Part shown: one piece after another, positions 7,360 through 14,116 of the stretch | Position numbering within the stretch: position 1 is the stretch's first letter | Layout: each line of letters starts with the position of its first letter | From: Puniceispirillum sp965657105 | Lineage (GTDB): Bacteria; Pseudomonadota; Alphaproteobacteria; Puniceispirillales; Puniceispirillaceae | Length of the DNA: 24,256 bases | Direction of reading: 5' to 3' | Assembly: GCF_965657105.1 (NCBI RefSeq) | Contig: NZ_CBFHNB010000032.1 | Coordinates: 1 to 24,256 of the forward strand | Notes under the pieces: model-generated | Told to the model about the DNA's origin: nothing | Databases searched by the model: none | Seen by the model: the letters and a program-made list of their open reading frames with translations, nothing else | Translations under genes and position numbers: made by a program

Positions 7360-7745
7360 ATGGCTGACGCTAAAAATATTGCTGTTATTGGTCTGGGGTC
7401 GATGGGCTATGGCATGGCAACGTTAATCCTGCGGACAGGGCACAGCACCTATGGTTTTGACGCTATGCTGGAGAATGTTGCCCGCTTTCAGGTCGCAGGC
7501 GGCAGCACTGACAGCCTGGCCGAGATTGCGCCCGAGTTGGGGCAGGGTCGGCGATGAAAGCGGTTAATCAGCTACTGCCAGGCGTTCATATTGCCAAATT
7601 GGTGAAGTTTGGCGCGCCTTTGACCGCCGCCGCGCTTCAGCAATTTATGGCAGCGTCGGGGTCGGGGATTGGGGCCGAAGATGATGCGGCGATTGCTAAA
7701 ATCTATGCGCGTAATGCGGGGCTGACCTTGCCGGGGGATGGCTAA
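7360..7745 (+). pseudogene. ltnD: L-threonate/3-hydroxyisobutyrate dehydrogenase-type pseudogene with internal deletions
   Basis: ATG 7360 begins a normal NAD-binding start (NIAVIGLGSMGYGMA, then GGSTDSLAEIAPELG) of the beta-hydroxyacid dehydrogenase family; the frame then stops at 7557. In another frame, GAGSAMKAVNQLLPGVHIA (ending near 7595) is the family's catalytic-lysine helix, followed with no gap by KFGAPLTAAALQQF and EDDAAIAKIYARNAGLTLPG, the normal C-terminus. Compared with intact relatives of about 295-300 residues, roughly 70-100 residues are missing at the first junction (near 7540) and roughly 110-130 at the second (near 7596). About 120 residues in two frames remain. Intact LtnD oxidises L-threonate (or a related tetronate) to the 2-oxo acid used by the next genes. 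Its TAA overlaps the ATG of otnK, the original operon arrangement. Confidence 0.88.
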
Positions 7746-9004
7746 TGCTTCTTGGCTGCATAGGTGATGATTTTACCGGCTCCAGCGATCTTGCCAATAC
7801 GCTGGCCAAGCAGGGCATGCGCACCGTGCAATATACCGGCATTCCCGATCATGCCGCCGCCGAGGATGTCGAAGCTGGTGTTGTGGCGCTGAAATCGCGG
7901 TCACTACCGGTGGCCGAGGCGGTGGCGCATTCGCTGGCCGCACTGGCATGGCTACAACAACAGGGATGCCAGCAATTCGTTTTTAAATATTGTTCGACAT
8001 TTGACTCAACATCTGATGGCAATATCGGGCCGGTTGCCGATGCGCTTGCTGATGCGCTTGGCACGTCATGCGTTATTGTATGTCCGGCGTTTCCCGGAAC
8101 GGGGCGTTCGCTCTATCAGGGGCATTTATTCGTCAATGATGTTTTGCTGCATGAAAGCGGTATGCAGAATCACCCGCTAAACCCGATGGATGATCCTGAT
8201 ATTCGCCGGTTTTTGGCGCGACAGACGCCGCATCCGGTTGGTCATGTGCCAGCGTTGACGGTATTTGACGGGGCTGATGCGATTGCCGATGCCTTGGCGC
8301 GCGAAGCTGCCGATGGCAAGCGTTTGATCATTGTCGATGCGTTGCGCGATGCGGATCTGTTTGCCATAGGCAAGGCAGCTGAAAATTTGCCCTTGATTAC
8401 CGGAGGGTCGGGCGTAGCGATGGGCTTGCCTGCTAATTTCATCCGCCGCGGCCAGCTTGTCAAAAGCCGCACCAAATGGGCGGGGCAAGCGGGTAAATGC
8501 GTGGCCTTGTCGGGGTCATGTTCTGCCGCCACCCGTGAACAGATTACCCTTCATGCGACCACGAATCCGTCCTTTAAAATTGATGCGGTTGACGTGATCG
8601 AAGCCCGCGTGACACCTTTACAGATTGCTGAATTTCTGTGCGATGGGGCGGGGATTCCGCTTGCCTATAGTTCGGCTGACCCACAGGTGATTGCCGATGT
8701 TCAGGAACATTATGGCCGTGATCGTGCAGCGGTTGCCTTGGAAGCTTTTTTTGCCGAGATTGCACGCCTTGTTGTCGCCAATGGTGTCACCCGGTTGATT
8801 TCGGCTGGTGGCGAGACCTCGGGCGCAATAGTTGAGGGGCTGCAACTTGACAGTCTTGAGATAGGTCCTGAGATTGCCCCGGGTGTGCCAGCCTTGCGCG
8901 CCTCTGGCGATCTTGTATTGGCGTTGAAATCGGGTAATTTTGGTGCGCCTGACTTTTTCTTGGCTGCGGCTACTATTTTGGAAGGTGATCATAATGACCA
9001 CTGA
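7745..9004 (+). CDS. otnK: 3-oxo-tetronate 4-kinase (four-carbon acid sugar kinase, former DUF1537)
   Basis: This 419-residue protein is the OtnK-type kinase that phosphorylates 3-oxo-tetronate on O-4 using ATP in the cytosol. The N-terminal substrate domain opens with the diagnostic GDDFTGSSDLAN (7-18). The C-terminal nucleotide-binding domain has GGETSGAIVEGL (355-366) and the closing SGNFGAPDFF. Length is normal and no break is seen. The ATG at 7745 overlaps the TAA of the dehydrogenase remnant (TAATG), and its own TGA overlaps the start of the aldolase gene. This matches published tetronate-utilisation operons of dehydrogenase, kinase, aldolase and isomerase. Related DUF1537 enzymes act on erythronate or threonate themselves, so the exact substrate is inferred from the otnC and otnI neighbours. 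Confidence 0.88.
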   Translation: MLLGCIGDDFTGSSDLANTLAKQGMRTVQYTGIPDHAAAEDVEAGVVALKSRSLPVAEAVAHSLAALAWLQQQGCQQFVFKYCSTFDSTSDGNIGPVADALADALGTSCVIVCPAFPGTGRSLYQGHLFVNDVLLHESGMQNHPLNPMDDPDIRRFLARQTPHPVGHVPALTVFDGADAIADALAREAADGKRLIIVDALRDADLFAIGKAAENLPLITGGSGVAMGLPANFIRRGQLVKSRTKWAGQAGKCVALSGSCSAATREQITLHATTNPSFKIDAVDVIEARVTPLQIAEFLCDGAGIPLAYSSADPQVIADVQEHYGRDRAAVALEAFFAEIARLVVANGVTRLISAGGETSGAIVEGLQLDSLEIGPEIAPGVPALRASGDLVLALKSGNFGAPDFFLAAATILEGDHNDH

Positions 9005-9641
9005 CACGCATCTTCGCGAACAAATCTGCATGTTGGCAAAATCGATGTTTGATCGGGGGCTGACAGGGGGCTCGACAGGCAATATTTCGGCACGCACCAG
9101 CGATGGTGGCTTGCTTGTGTCCCCCACCGGTATAAGTTTTGGTCGTCTTGATCCGGCGCGTCTTAGCCATTTTGACGCCACAGGAACATTGATTGATGGC
9201 GATGCGCCAACCAAGGAAATGCCCCTGCATAGTGCGTTTTACGATACCCGCAGTTCGGCTGGCGCGGTTGTTCATTTGCATTCTTGTCATGCGGTGGCGT
9301 TATCGATGATGCCGGATCTTGATGCGGATAACTTTCTGCCGCCTTTAACACCTTATGCGATCATGAAACTTGGCAAGGTTGCATTACTGCCGTTTTTCCG
9401 TCCGGGCGACCCCATGATGGGCGCAGCTGTGCGCGGACTTGCAGGCAAACGTTCGGCGGTAATGCTGGCCAATCACGGGCCGGTTGTTGCAGGCAAGGAT
9501 GTTGAAGCGGCTTGTAATGCGATCGAGGAACTTGAAGATACAGCGCGCCTGGCCTGTCTTATGCGCGGGGTAAATGCCCGTATGCTGAACCCCGCCCAGA
9601 TCACTGACATCGTCACACATTTTGATGTTGAGTGGGATTGA
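8994..9641 (+). CDS. otnC: 3-oxo-tetronate 4-phosphate decarboxylase (class II aldolase family)
   Basis: The 215-residue protein is a short-chain class II aldolase/adducin-type metalloenzyme. In this pathway OtnC decarboxylates 3-oxo-tetronate 4-phosphate to DHAP and carbon dioxide. Visible are GSTGNISAR (26-34), the active-site glutamate in PTKEMPLH (Glu75), the metal-binding HLHSCH (His94, His96 with His99 nearby), and NHGPVVAGKD with the third metal histidine. ATG 8994 is chosen because GGAAGG sits seven bases upstream and the family begins here; an in-frame codon at 8940 would add 18 residues from inside otnK. It overlaps otnK by 11 bp and its TGA shares an A with the ATG of otnI, so otnK, otnC and otnI should be translated together. 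Confidence 0.88.
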   Translation: MTTDTHLREQICMLAKSMFDRGLTGGSTGNISARTSDGGLLVSPTGISFGRLDPARLSHFDATGTLIDGDAPTKEMPLHSAFYDTRSSAGAVVHLHSCHAVALSMMPDLDADNFLPPLTPYAIMKLGKVALLPFFRPGDPMMGAAVRGLAGKRSAVMLANHGPVVAGKDVEAACNAIEELEDTARLACLMRGVNARMLNPAQITDIVTHFDVEWD

Positions 9642-10402
9642 TGGCACGGTTTTCTGCTAATCTTGGGTTCCTATGGCATGATTTGCCTTTACCCGATGCG
9701 ATCCGCGCCGCCGCCGCGGCCGGGTTTGATGCTGTTGAATGTCACTGGCCCTATGATGTACCCGCCAAAGATGTTGCTGCCGCCTTGGTTGAAACCGGAC
9801 TATCGATGTTGGGGTTGAACACGCGGCGTGGTGATCTGGATGCTGGTGAAAATGGCGTTGCGGCATTGCCTGGCCGCGAACATGATGCGCGCGCCTTCAT
9901 TGACGAGGCGATCACCTATGCGGTGGCGATCAAGGCCGCGAATATCCATGTCATGGCTGGTTTTGCCGTCGGTCAGGCCGCGCATGACAGCTTCATTGCC
10001 AATCTTCATTATGCCTGCATAGCCGCCGCCCCGCATGGCATCACTATTTTGATCGAACCGCTTAATCACTATGACGCGCCAGGTTATTTTCTGGATTCAA
10101 CGGCGCAGGCCGCATCCATCATTGCCGAGGTTGGTGCGCCTAATCTCAAACTGATGTTTGATTGCTATCATATTCAGCGTCTTGAGGGTAATCTCACCAA
10201 TAAACTCAGCGATCTATTGCCGATCATTGGCCATATCCAGTTTGCGGCTGTTCCGGATCGTGGTGCGCCTGATCATGGTGAGATACATTATCCGCATATC
10301 TATGCGCATCTGGCCTCGATTGGCTATACGGCGCCGCTTGGTGCCGAATATAAGCCGGATGGGGCGACAGACAATTCGCTTGCATGGTTGCATAACGCCT
10401 AG
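9641..10402 (+). CDS. otnI: 2-oxo-tetronate isomerase (hydroxypyruvate isomerase-like TIM barrel)
   Basis: This 253-residue protein is an AP-endonuclease-2-type TIM barrel of the hydroxypyruvate isomerase family. In acid-sugar operons OtnI interconverts 2-oxo- and 3-oxo-tetronate, supplying the substrate of OtnK. Family hallmarks are FSANLGFLWHDLP at the start, VECHWPYDVP, ILIEPLNHYDAPGYFL with a metal-ligand glutamate, LMFDCYHIQRLEGNL, HIQFAAVPDRGAPDHGE, and GAEYKPDG near the end. The ATG at 9641 overlaps the otnC stop. It is the last gene of the operon. No textbook terminator is seen, although a run of eight T begins near 10434. True hydroxypyruvate isomerase (Hyi) is the alternative; the operon context favours OtnI. 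Confidence 0.86.
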   Translation: MARFSANLGFLWHDLPLPDAIRAAAAAGFDAVECHWPYDVPAKDVAAALVETGLSMLGLNTRRGDLDAGENGVAALPGREHDARAFIDEAITYAVAIKAANIHVMAGFAVGQAAHDSFIANLHYACIAAAPHGITILIEPLNHYDAPGYFLDSTAQAASIIAEVGAPNLKLMFDCYHIQRLEGNLTNKLSDLLPIIGHIQFAAVPDRGAPDHGEIHYPHIYAHLASIGYTAPLGAEYKPDGATDNSLAWLHNA

Positions 10403-10488
10403 GCATTTTCTTTGGCTGGCTCTTGGCGCGTGATTTTTTTTGTTCATATCTGGATATGACAAAATTTTTGCAAATTTTTGATATTACA

Positions 10489-10515
10489 TTGCACGTGATA
10501 GGCGGGCACTATACA
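10489..10515 (+). promoter_or_regulatory. Candidate sigma-70-type promoter of fpr
   Basis: TTGCAC (10489-10494) and TATACA (10510-10515) are separated by 15 bp, shorter than the ideal 17, about 37 bp before the fpr start codon. Each hexamer matches consensus at four or more positions. The surroundings are AT-rich. It is the only plausible pair between otnI and fpr. Confidence 0.4.
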
Positions 10516-10552
10516 TAAACTAACTTACAGCTCAAAAATACGAGATAGACAT

Positions 10553-11392
10553 ATGACAGAGAACAGCTTTTCGGCCGATGTGAAGTCAGATGTGCAGGCA
10601 CCGCCGCCGATACCTGATAATATGTTCGCCGAGACAGTCACCGAAGTCGAACATTATACTGATAATCTGTTTCGTTTCCGCATCACGCGGCCTGCCAGCT
10701 TCCGTTTCCGGTCAGGCGAGTTTGTCATGATTGGCTTGCCCGAGGCGGTGACCGGTGCAAAGTCGGTATTTCGTGCCTATTCGATTGCCAGCCCATCTTG
10801 GGATGAAACGATTGAATTTTTTTCGATCAAGGTGCCTGGTGGCCCATTGACCGAACATCTACAGAATATCGTGCCTGGCGATACCATCCTGATGCGCAAA
10901 AAATCGACTGGCACATTGGTGCTTGATGCCTTGCTTCCGGGCAGACGCTTATGGATGATTTCAACGGGTACGGGGTTTGCGCCCTTTGCATCGCTGATCC
11001 GCGATCCCGAAGCCTATGAAAAATTTGCTACATTATTCGCCACGCATACCTGTCGTTATAATGAAGAACTCCGTTACAGTCAGGACACCGTGGCCGCGAC
11101 ATTGGATGACCCGCTTGTTGGCGAACTGGCAACTGACAGATTACATCTGATAACCAGCACGACACGTGACGATCATCCTTTGACTGGACGTATCACTACA
11201 CTTTTGCAAGATGGTTCGCTTTATCGGCATTTTGATATTGCGGGGCTTGATCCCGAACATGACCGCGTGATGATTTGCGGTTCTATGGCGATGCTAAAGG
11301 ATGTCCGCATATTGGTCGAGGCGGCAGGTTTCGTGGAAGGCGCAAATAATAAACCAGGCAGTTTTGTTGTCGAACGTGCCTTTGTTGGCTAG
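10553..11392 (+). CDS. fpr: Ferredoxin/flavodoxin--NADP(+) reductase
   Basis: This 279-residue FAD enzyme transfers electrons between NADPH and ferredoxin or flavodoxin in the cytosol. The FAD domain shows RAYSIASPSWD (74-84, the RxYS motif) and FFSIKVPGGPLTEHLQ. The NADP domain shows STGTGFAPFASLIRDPE (137-153), and MICGS precedes the end. The terminal FVVERAFVG is typical of the bacterial (subclass I/II) Fpr with its short aromatic-free tail. About 20 extra, poorly conserved residues precede the conserved start, so a shorter product is possible. A monocistronic promoter lies upstream. The TAG stop shares the palindrome CTAG with the stop of the convergent ABC permease gene. Confidence 0.92.
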   Translation: MTENSFSADVKSDVQAPPPIPDNMFAETVTEVEHYTDNLFRFRITRPASFRFRSGEFVMIGLPEAVTGAKSVFRAYSIASPSWDETIEFFSIKVPGGPLTEHLQNIVPGDTILMRKKSTGTLVLDALLPGRRLWMISTGTGFAPFASLIRDPEAYEKFATLFATHTCRYNEELRYSQDTVAATLDDPLVGELATDRLHLITSTTRDDHPLTGRITTLLQDGSLYRHFDIAGLDPEHDRVMICGSMAMLKDVRILVEAAGFVEGANNKPGSFVVERAFVG

Positions 11393-12150
11393 TTTTTCAA
11401 ACGGTATCCGGTGCGGAACATCCATGAAATAATGCCGATACACAACACGCTGAATAGCCCAATGGCAATCAGGCTTTGTGCCACAGGAACATCAGCGACA
11501 CCAAAGAATGACCAGCGGAACCCTGATACCAGATAAACAACTGGATTAAACAGCGTCACTTTTTGCCAGAACACTGGCAGCATGTCGATTGAATAGAAAC
11601 TACCACCCAGAAACACCAAAGGCGTGATGATCAGCATCGGCACCAGATTCAATTGTTCAAAACTGCGTGCCCATATGCCCAGAATAAAACCTAGCAGGCT
11701 GAATGAAATACAGGTGATCACCAGAAAACTCATCATCCACACCGGATGCAGGATTTTTACAGGCACAAACAGAAACGAAGTGCCCAGAATGATGATGCCG
11801 ATCATCAGGGATTTGGTCGCCGCCGCTCCGACAAAGCCGGTGGTGATTTCAATAAAGGATACAGGTGCCGATAGCGGTTCGTAAATAGTGCCAATGAATT
11901 TAGGGAAATAGATACCGAATGACGCATTCGAAATGCTTTGCATCAATACGGACAGCATGATCAGACCGGGTACAATGAAAGCTCCATATTCGACACCGTC
12001 AATTGATTCCATCCGTGTCCCTATCGCCGTGCCGAACACGACAAAATATAACACCGTCGAAATCACTGGCGAGATGATGCTTTGCACCAATGTCCTGAAT
12101 GTGCGTGCCATTTCGAAAAAATAGATGGCTTTGACAGCTTGGAAATTCAT
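11389..12150 (-). CDS. ABC-2 type exporter permease
   Basis: This 253-residue membrane protein belongs to the ABC-2 permease family (YadH-like). It has a cytosolic N-terminus followed by about six membrane segments, for example near residues 20-45 and 60-75, and the family features NASFGIYFPKF, IYEPLSAPVSFIE (the coupling segment) and LVFLGGSFYSIDMLP with NPVVYLVSGFR. It partners with the ATPase encoded immediately upstream (four-base gap), forming a two-component exporter in the inner membrane. The substrate is unknown: relatives move lipids, polysaccharides or drugs. The TAG stop overlaps the fpr stop on the other strand. A start at 12150 is supported by the tight spacing to the ATPase gene. 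Confidence 0.88.
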   Translation of the reverse strand: MNFQAVKAIYFFEMARTFRTLVQSIISPVISTVLYFVVFGTAIGTRMESIDGVEYGAFIVPGLIMLSVLMQSISNASFGIYFPKFIGTIYEPLSAPVSFIEITTGFVGAAATKSLMIGIIILGTSFLFVPVKILHPVWMMSFLVITCISFSLLGFILGIWARSFEQLNLVPMLIITPLVFLGGSFYSIDMLPVFWQKVTLFNPVVYLVSGFRWSFFGVADVPVAQSLIAIGLFSVLCIGIISWMFRTGYRLKN

Positions 12151-12154
12151 GCTT

Positions 12155-13078
12155 CTAATCCTTTACCAGATCAACGAAGATATCTTCAAGCGAGCTTTGA
12201 GCTGTTTGCAGGTCGCGCAAGACAAGGCCAGCGGCTGAAATATCCGAAAGCAGGCTGGTGATGCCGGTGCGTTCCGCCTTGGTGTCATAGCTATAGATCA
12301 AGCCGGTTTTATCGTCATTGATGCTAAGATCATAGGCACTCAAGCTATCGGGTATCGCGGGGATCGCATCCTGAAGCTGAATATGTAATTCCTTGGTGCC
12401 CATTCGCTTCATCAGGGCATCTTTATCTTCAACCAGCAAAATCTGGCCTTTGGCAATCACCGCCACACGATCGGCAATCGCCTCGGCTTCCTCGATATAA
12501 TGCGTTGTCAGCAGAATGGTGACGCCTTGGGCTTTCAGATCGGCAACGACATTCCACATATCTTTGCGCAGTTCGACATCGACCCCGGCGGTGGGTTCAT
12601 CAAGAAATAGCACCTTTGGATGATGGCTCAGCGCCTTGGCAATCAACACGCGGCGTTTCATGCCGCCGGATAGCTCCTTTATCTGCGTGTCGCGCTTATC
12701 CCACAGTGATAATTGCCGCAATACTGTTTCTATGACCTCGGCATCGGGCGGATAGCCAAACAGGCCACGTGAAAAACGCACCGTATTATCGACAGTTTCA
12801 AACGGCTCCAACATGACTTCCTGCGGCACCAGCCCAATCAGGCTCCGCGCCTTACGATAGTCGGCCACCACATCATATCCGCCAACCTTCACATGACCGC
12901 TTGTATGCGATAGCAAGCCGCAGATCATTGAAATCAATGTTGTTTTTCCGGCACCATTCGGCCCCAATAGGGCCAAAATCTCGCCTGCCTTGATATCAAG
13001 ATCAACTGTATCAAGCGCGACCGTGCCTGAGTCATAGGTCTTGTTAAGCTGGGCTACCGAAATGATAGGATCCAACAT
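12155..13078 (-). CDS. ABC-2 type exporter ATP-binding protein
   Basis: This 307-residue ATPase is of the YadG/CcmA-like subfamily. Motifs are Walker A GPNGAGKT (39-46), a Q-loop in LVPQEVM, signature LSGGM (136-140), Walker B VLFLDEP (156-162) and switch histidine in TTHYIEEAE. A C-terminal extension of about 80 residues follows, as in DrrA-like exporter ATPases. Translation starts at 13078 with AGGAG about five bases upstream, a strong site. It heads the two-gene exporter unit and is read in the same direction as the TauD-type gene upstream, with about 70 bp between. The permease gene that follows is its obvious partner. Substrate unknown. Confidence 0.9.
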   Translation of the reverse strand: MLDPIISVAQLNKTYDSGTVALDTVDLDIKAGEILALLGPNGAGKTTLISMICGLLSHTSGHVKVGGYDVVADYRKARSLIGLVPQEVMLEPFETVDNTVRFSRGLFGYPPDAEVIETVLRQLSLWDKRDTQIKELSGGMKRRVLIAKALSHHPKVLFLDEPTAGVDVELRKDMWNVVADLKAQGVTILLTTHYIEEAEAIADRVAVIAKGQILLVEDKDALMKRMGTKELHIQLQDAIPAIPDSLSAYDLSINDDKTGLIYSYDTKAERTGITSLLSDISAAGLVLRDLQTAQSSLEDIFVDLVKD

Positions 13079-13124
13079 CGATCTCCTTTAATGATATAAT
13101 CTAGGACGTATATGGCAATAATTT

Positions 13125-13154
13125 GGCCTGTTAACTAGGCTTGTTAATTAGGCC
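13125..13154 (-). terminator. Imperfect hairpin at the end of the TauD-type gene
   Basis: Read on the minus strand, arms GGCCT and TTAAC pair with GTTAA and AGGCC around a seven-base loop, with an unequal bulge. The stem includes the TauD-type gene's stop codon. No T-run follows, so it is at best a weak terminator or processing site between this gene and the exporter genes downstream. Confidence 0.25.
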
Positions 13155-14023
13155 GGTATATCACCTTTTACAGTCACCCGCCGGCCTTTTCTTTCTTCTG
13201 GCCAATAGTCCCAGATCGCCCGATGCATACAGCATCGATTATCCCAGAATGCCATATCATTTAGCGACCAGCGAAATCTGATCTGATAATTGACATGTTC
13301 GATATGGGAAAACAGAAAGCCCAGCATAGCATCGCTTTCGGCGGCGTTTAACTCATTGATCCGTGTGGTAAAGGTGCGGTTGATATAGAGCGCCTTGCGT
13401 CCGGTCTCGGGATGGGTGCGCACCACCGGATGCGTGGCGACTGGATAGGATATATCCTCATCCTTGCGTCCACGATCAGCATAACGCCCACGATAGAAAT
13501 GCTCGGATTCATGCGTGGCGGTCAATCCATCTAGCATCGCCCGCAGTGTCGGCGACAGATCGTCAAAGGCCGCATACATATCGCTGAACATCGTATCGCC
13601 ACCACAAGGCGGCAGGATATGCAATTGTAATAAGGTGCCAAGCGGTGGCTCAGTATCGCATGATACGTCTGAATGCCAATGTTCTCCATTGGCGATTTTG
13701 GAATCTTTATGCGCATGAATTTCGAAAATTTCGGGATAGCCTGCCATGGTCGGGGCGGCTGGATGCGCATGCAAGGGGCCAAAGCGTTTGCCAAAATTGA
13801 TGTGCGCTTCAGGGGTGATTTCCTTTTGATCTTTGAAAAACAGCACCTGATGCACCAGGAAGGCGCGGTGGATTTCGGCAAATTGTTCGTCATTTACGCC
13901 GTCGGCGATATGTATGCCGCGGATTTCAGCGCCCAGATTCGGGGCAAAGGGCGTAACGTCAATATGGCTGTAACTTTGAGTGCTATCTGGTCGATTGCGG
14001 GCTGGTTGATTGCTGTCTGGCAT
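13148..14023 (-). CDS. TauD/TfdA-family Fe(II)/2-oxoglutarate-dependent dioxygenase
   Basis: This 291-residue protein has the jelly-roll dioxygenase fold of the TauD/TfdA family, which hydroxylates small substrates using oxygen and 2-oxoglutarate. The iron triad is visible as His117-x-Asp119 in HWHSDVS and His267 in CCMHRAIWDYWP, with the 2-oxoglutarate-binding arginine near 281-282 (GRRVT). The start GAEIRGI and the VLFFKDQ segment are also typical. Relatives degrade taurine, 2,4-D-like aryloxyacids or alkyl sulfates; the sequence does not decide which, so no gene symbol is given. ATG 14023 is preceded by GAGG eight bases upstream. No sulfonate or taurine transporter lies nearby. It lies downstream of glpD on the same strand, but with a gap of about 90 bp containing a small hairpin. 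Confidence 0.88.
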   Translation of the reverse strand: MPDSNQPARNRPDSTQSYSHIDVTPFAPNLGAEIRGIHIADGVNDEQFAEIHRAFLVHQVLFFKDQKEITPEAHINFGKRFGPLHAHPAAPTMAGYPEIFEIHAHKDSKIANGEHWHSDVSCDTEPPLGTLLQLHILPPCGGDTMFSDMYAAFDDLSPTLRAMLDGLTATHESEHFYRGRYADRGRKDEDISYPVATHPVVRTHPETGRKALYINRTFTTRINELNAAESDAMLGFLFSHIEHVNYQIRFRWSLNDMAFWDNRCCMHRAIWDYWPEERKGRRVTVKGDIPA

Positions 14024-14075
14024 GTCATGATCCTCTATCTATAGTTAAAGCTAGCAGGGTAATGAGTTGCATGAA

Positions 14076-14098
14076 AGCTTTTTGGCAGGCTAAAAGCT
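14076..14098 (-). terminator. Weak AT-rich hairpin after glpD
   Basis: Arms AGCTTTT (14076-14082) and AAAAGCT (14092-14098) form a seven-base-pair stem with a nine-base loop, about 20 bp beyond the glpD stop codon at 14117. The stem has few GC pairs, though one arm is itself T-rich. It may reduce read-through into the dioxygenase gene. Confidence 0.25.
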
Positions 14099-14116
14099 AT
14101 CAGCCAGTGATTATAT

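Noticed and set aside
8618..9214. A 198-codon minus-strand frame across otnK and otnC
   Set aside because: Antisense to two well-supported genes; no start signal and no recognisable motif.
10434..10441. Run of eight T after otnI considered as an intrinsic terminator
   Set aside because: I could not find a matching GC-rich stem directly upstream, so it is not listed as a terminator.
13148..14023. Naming the dioxygenase tauD
   Set aside because: The iron and 2-oxoglutarate residues place it in the family, but no taurine transporter or substrate-specific evidence is present.
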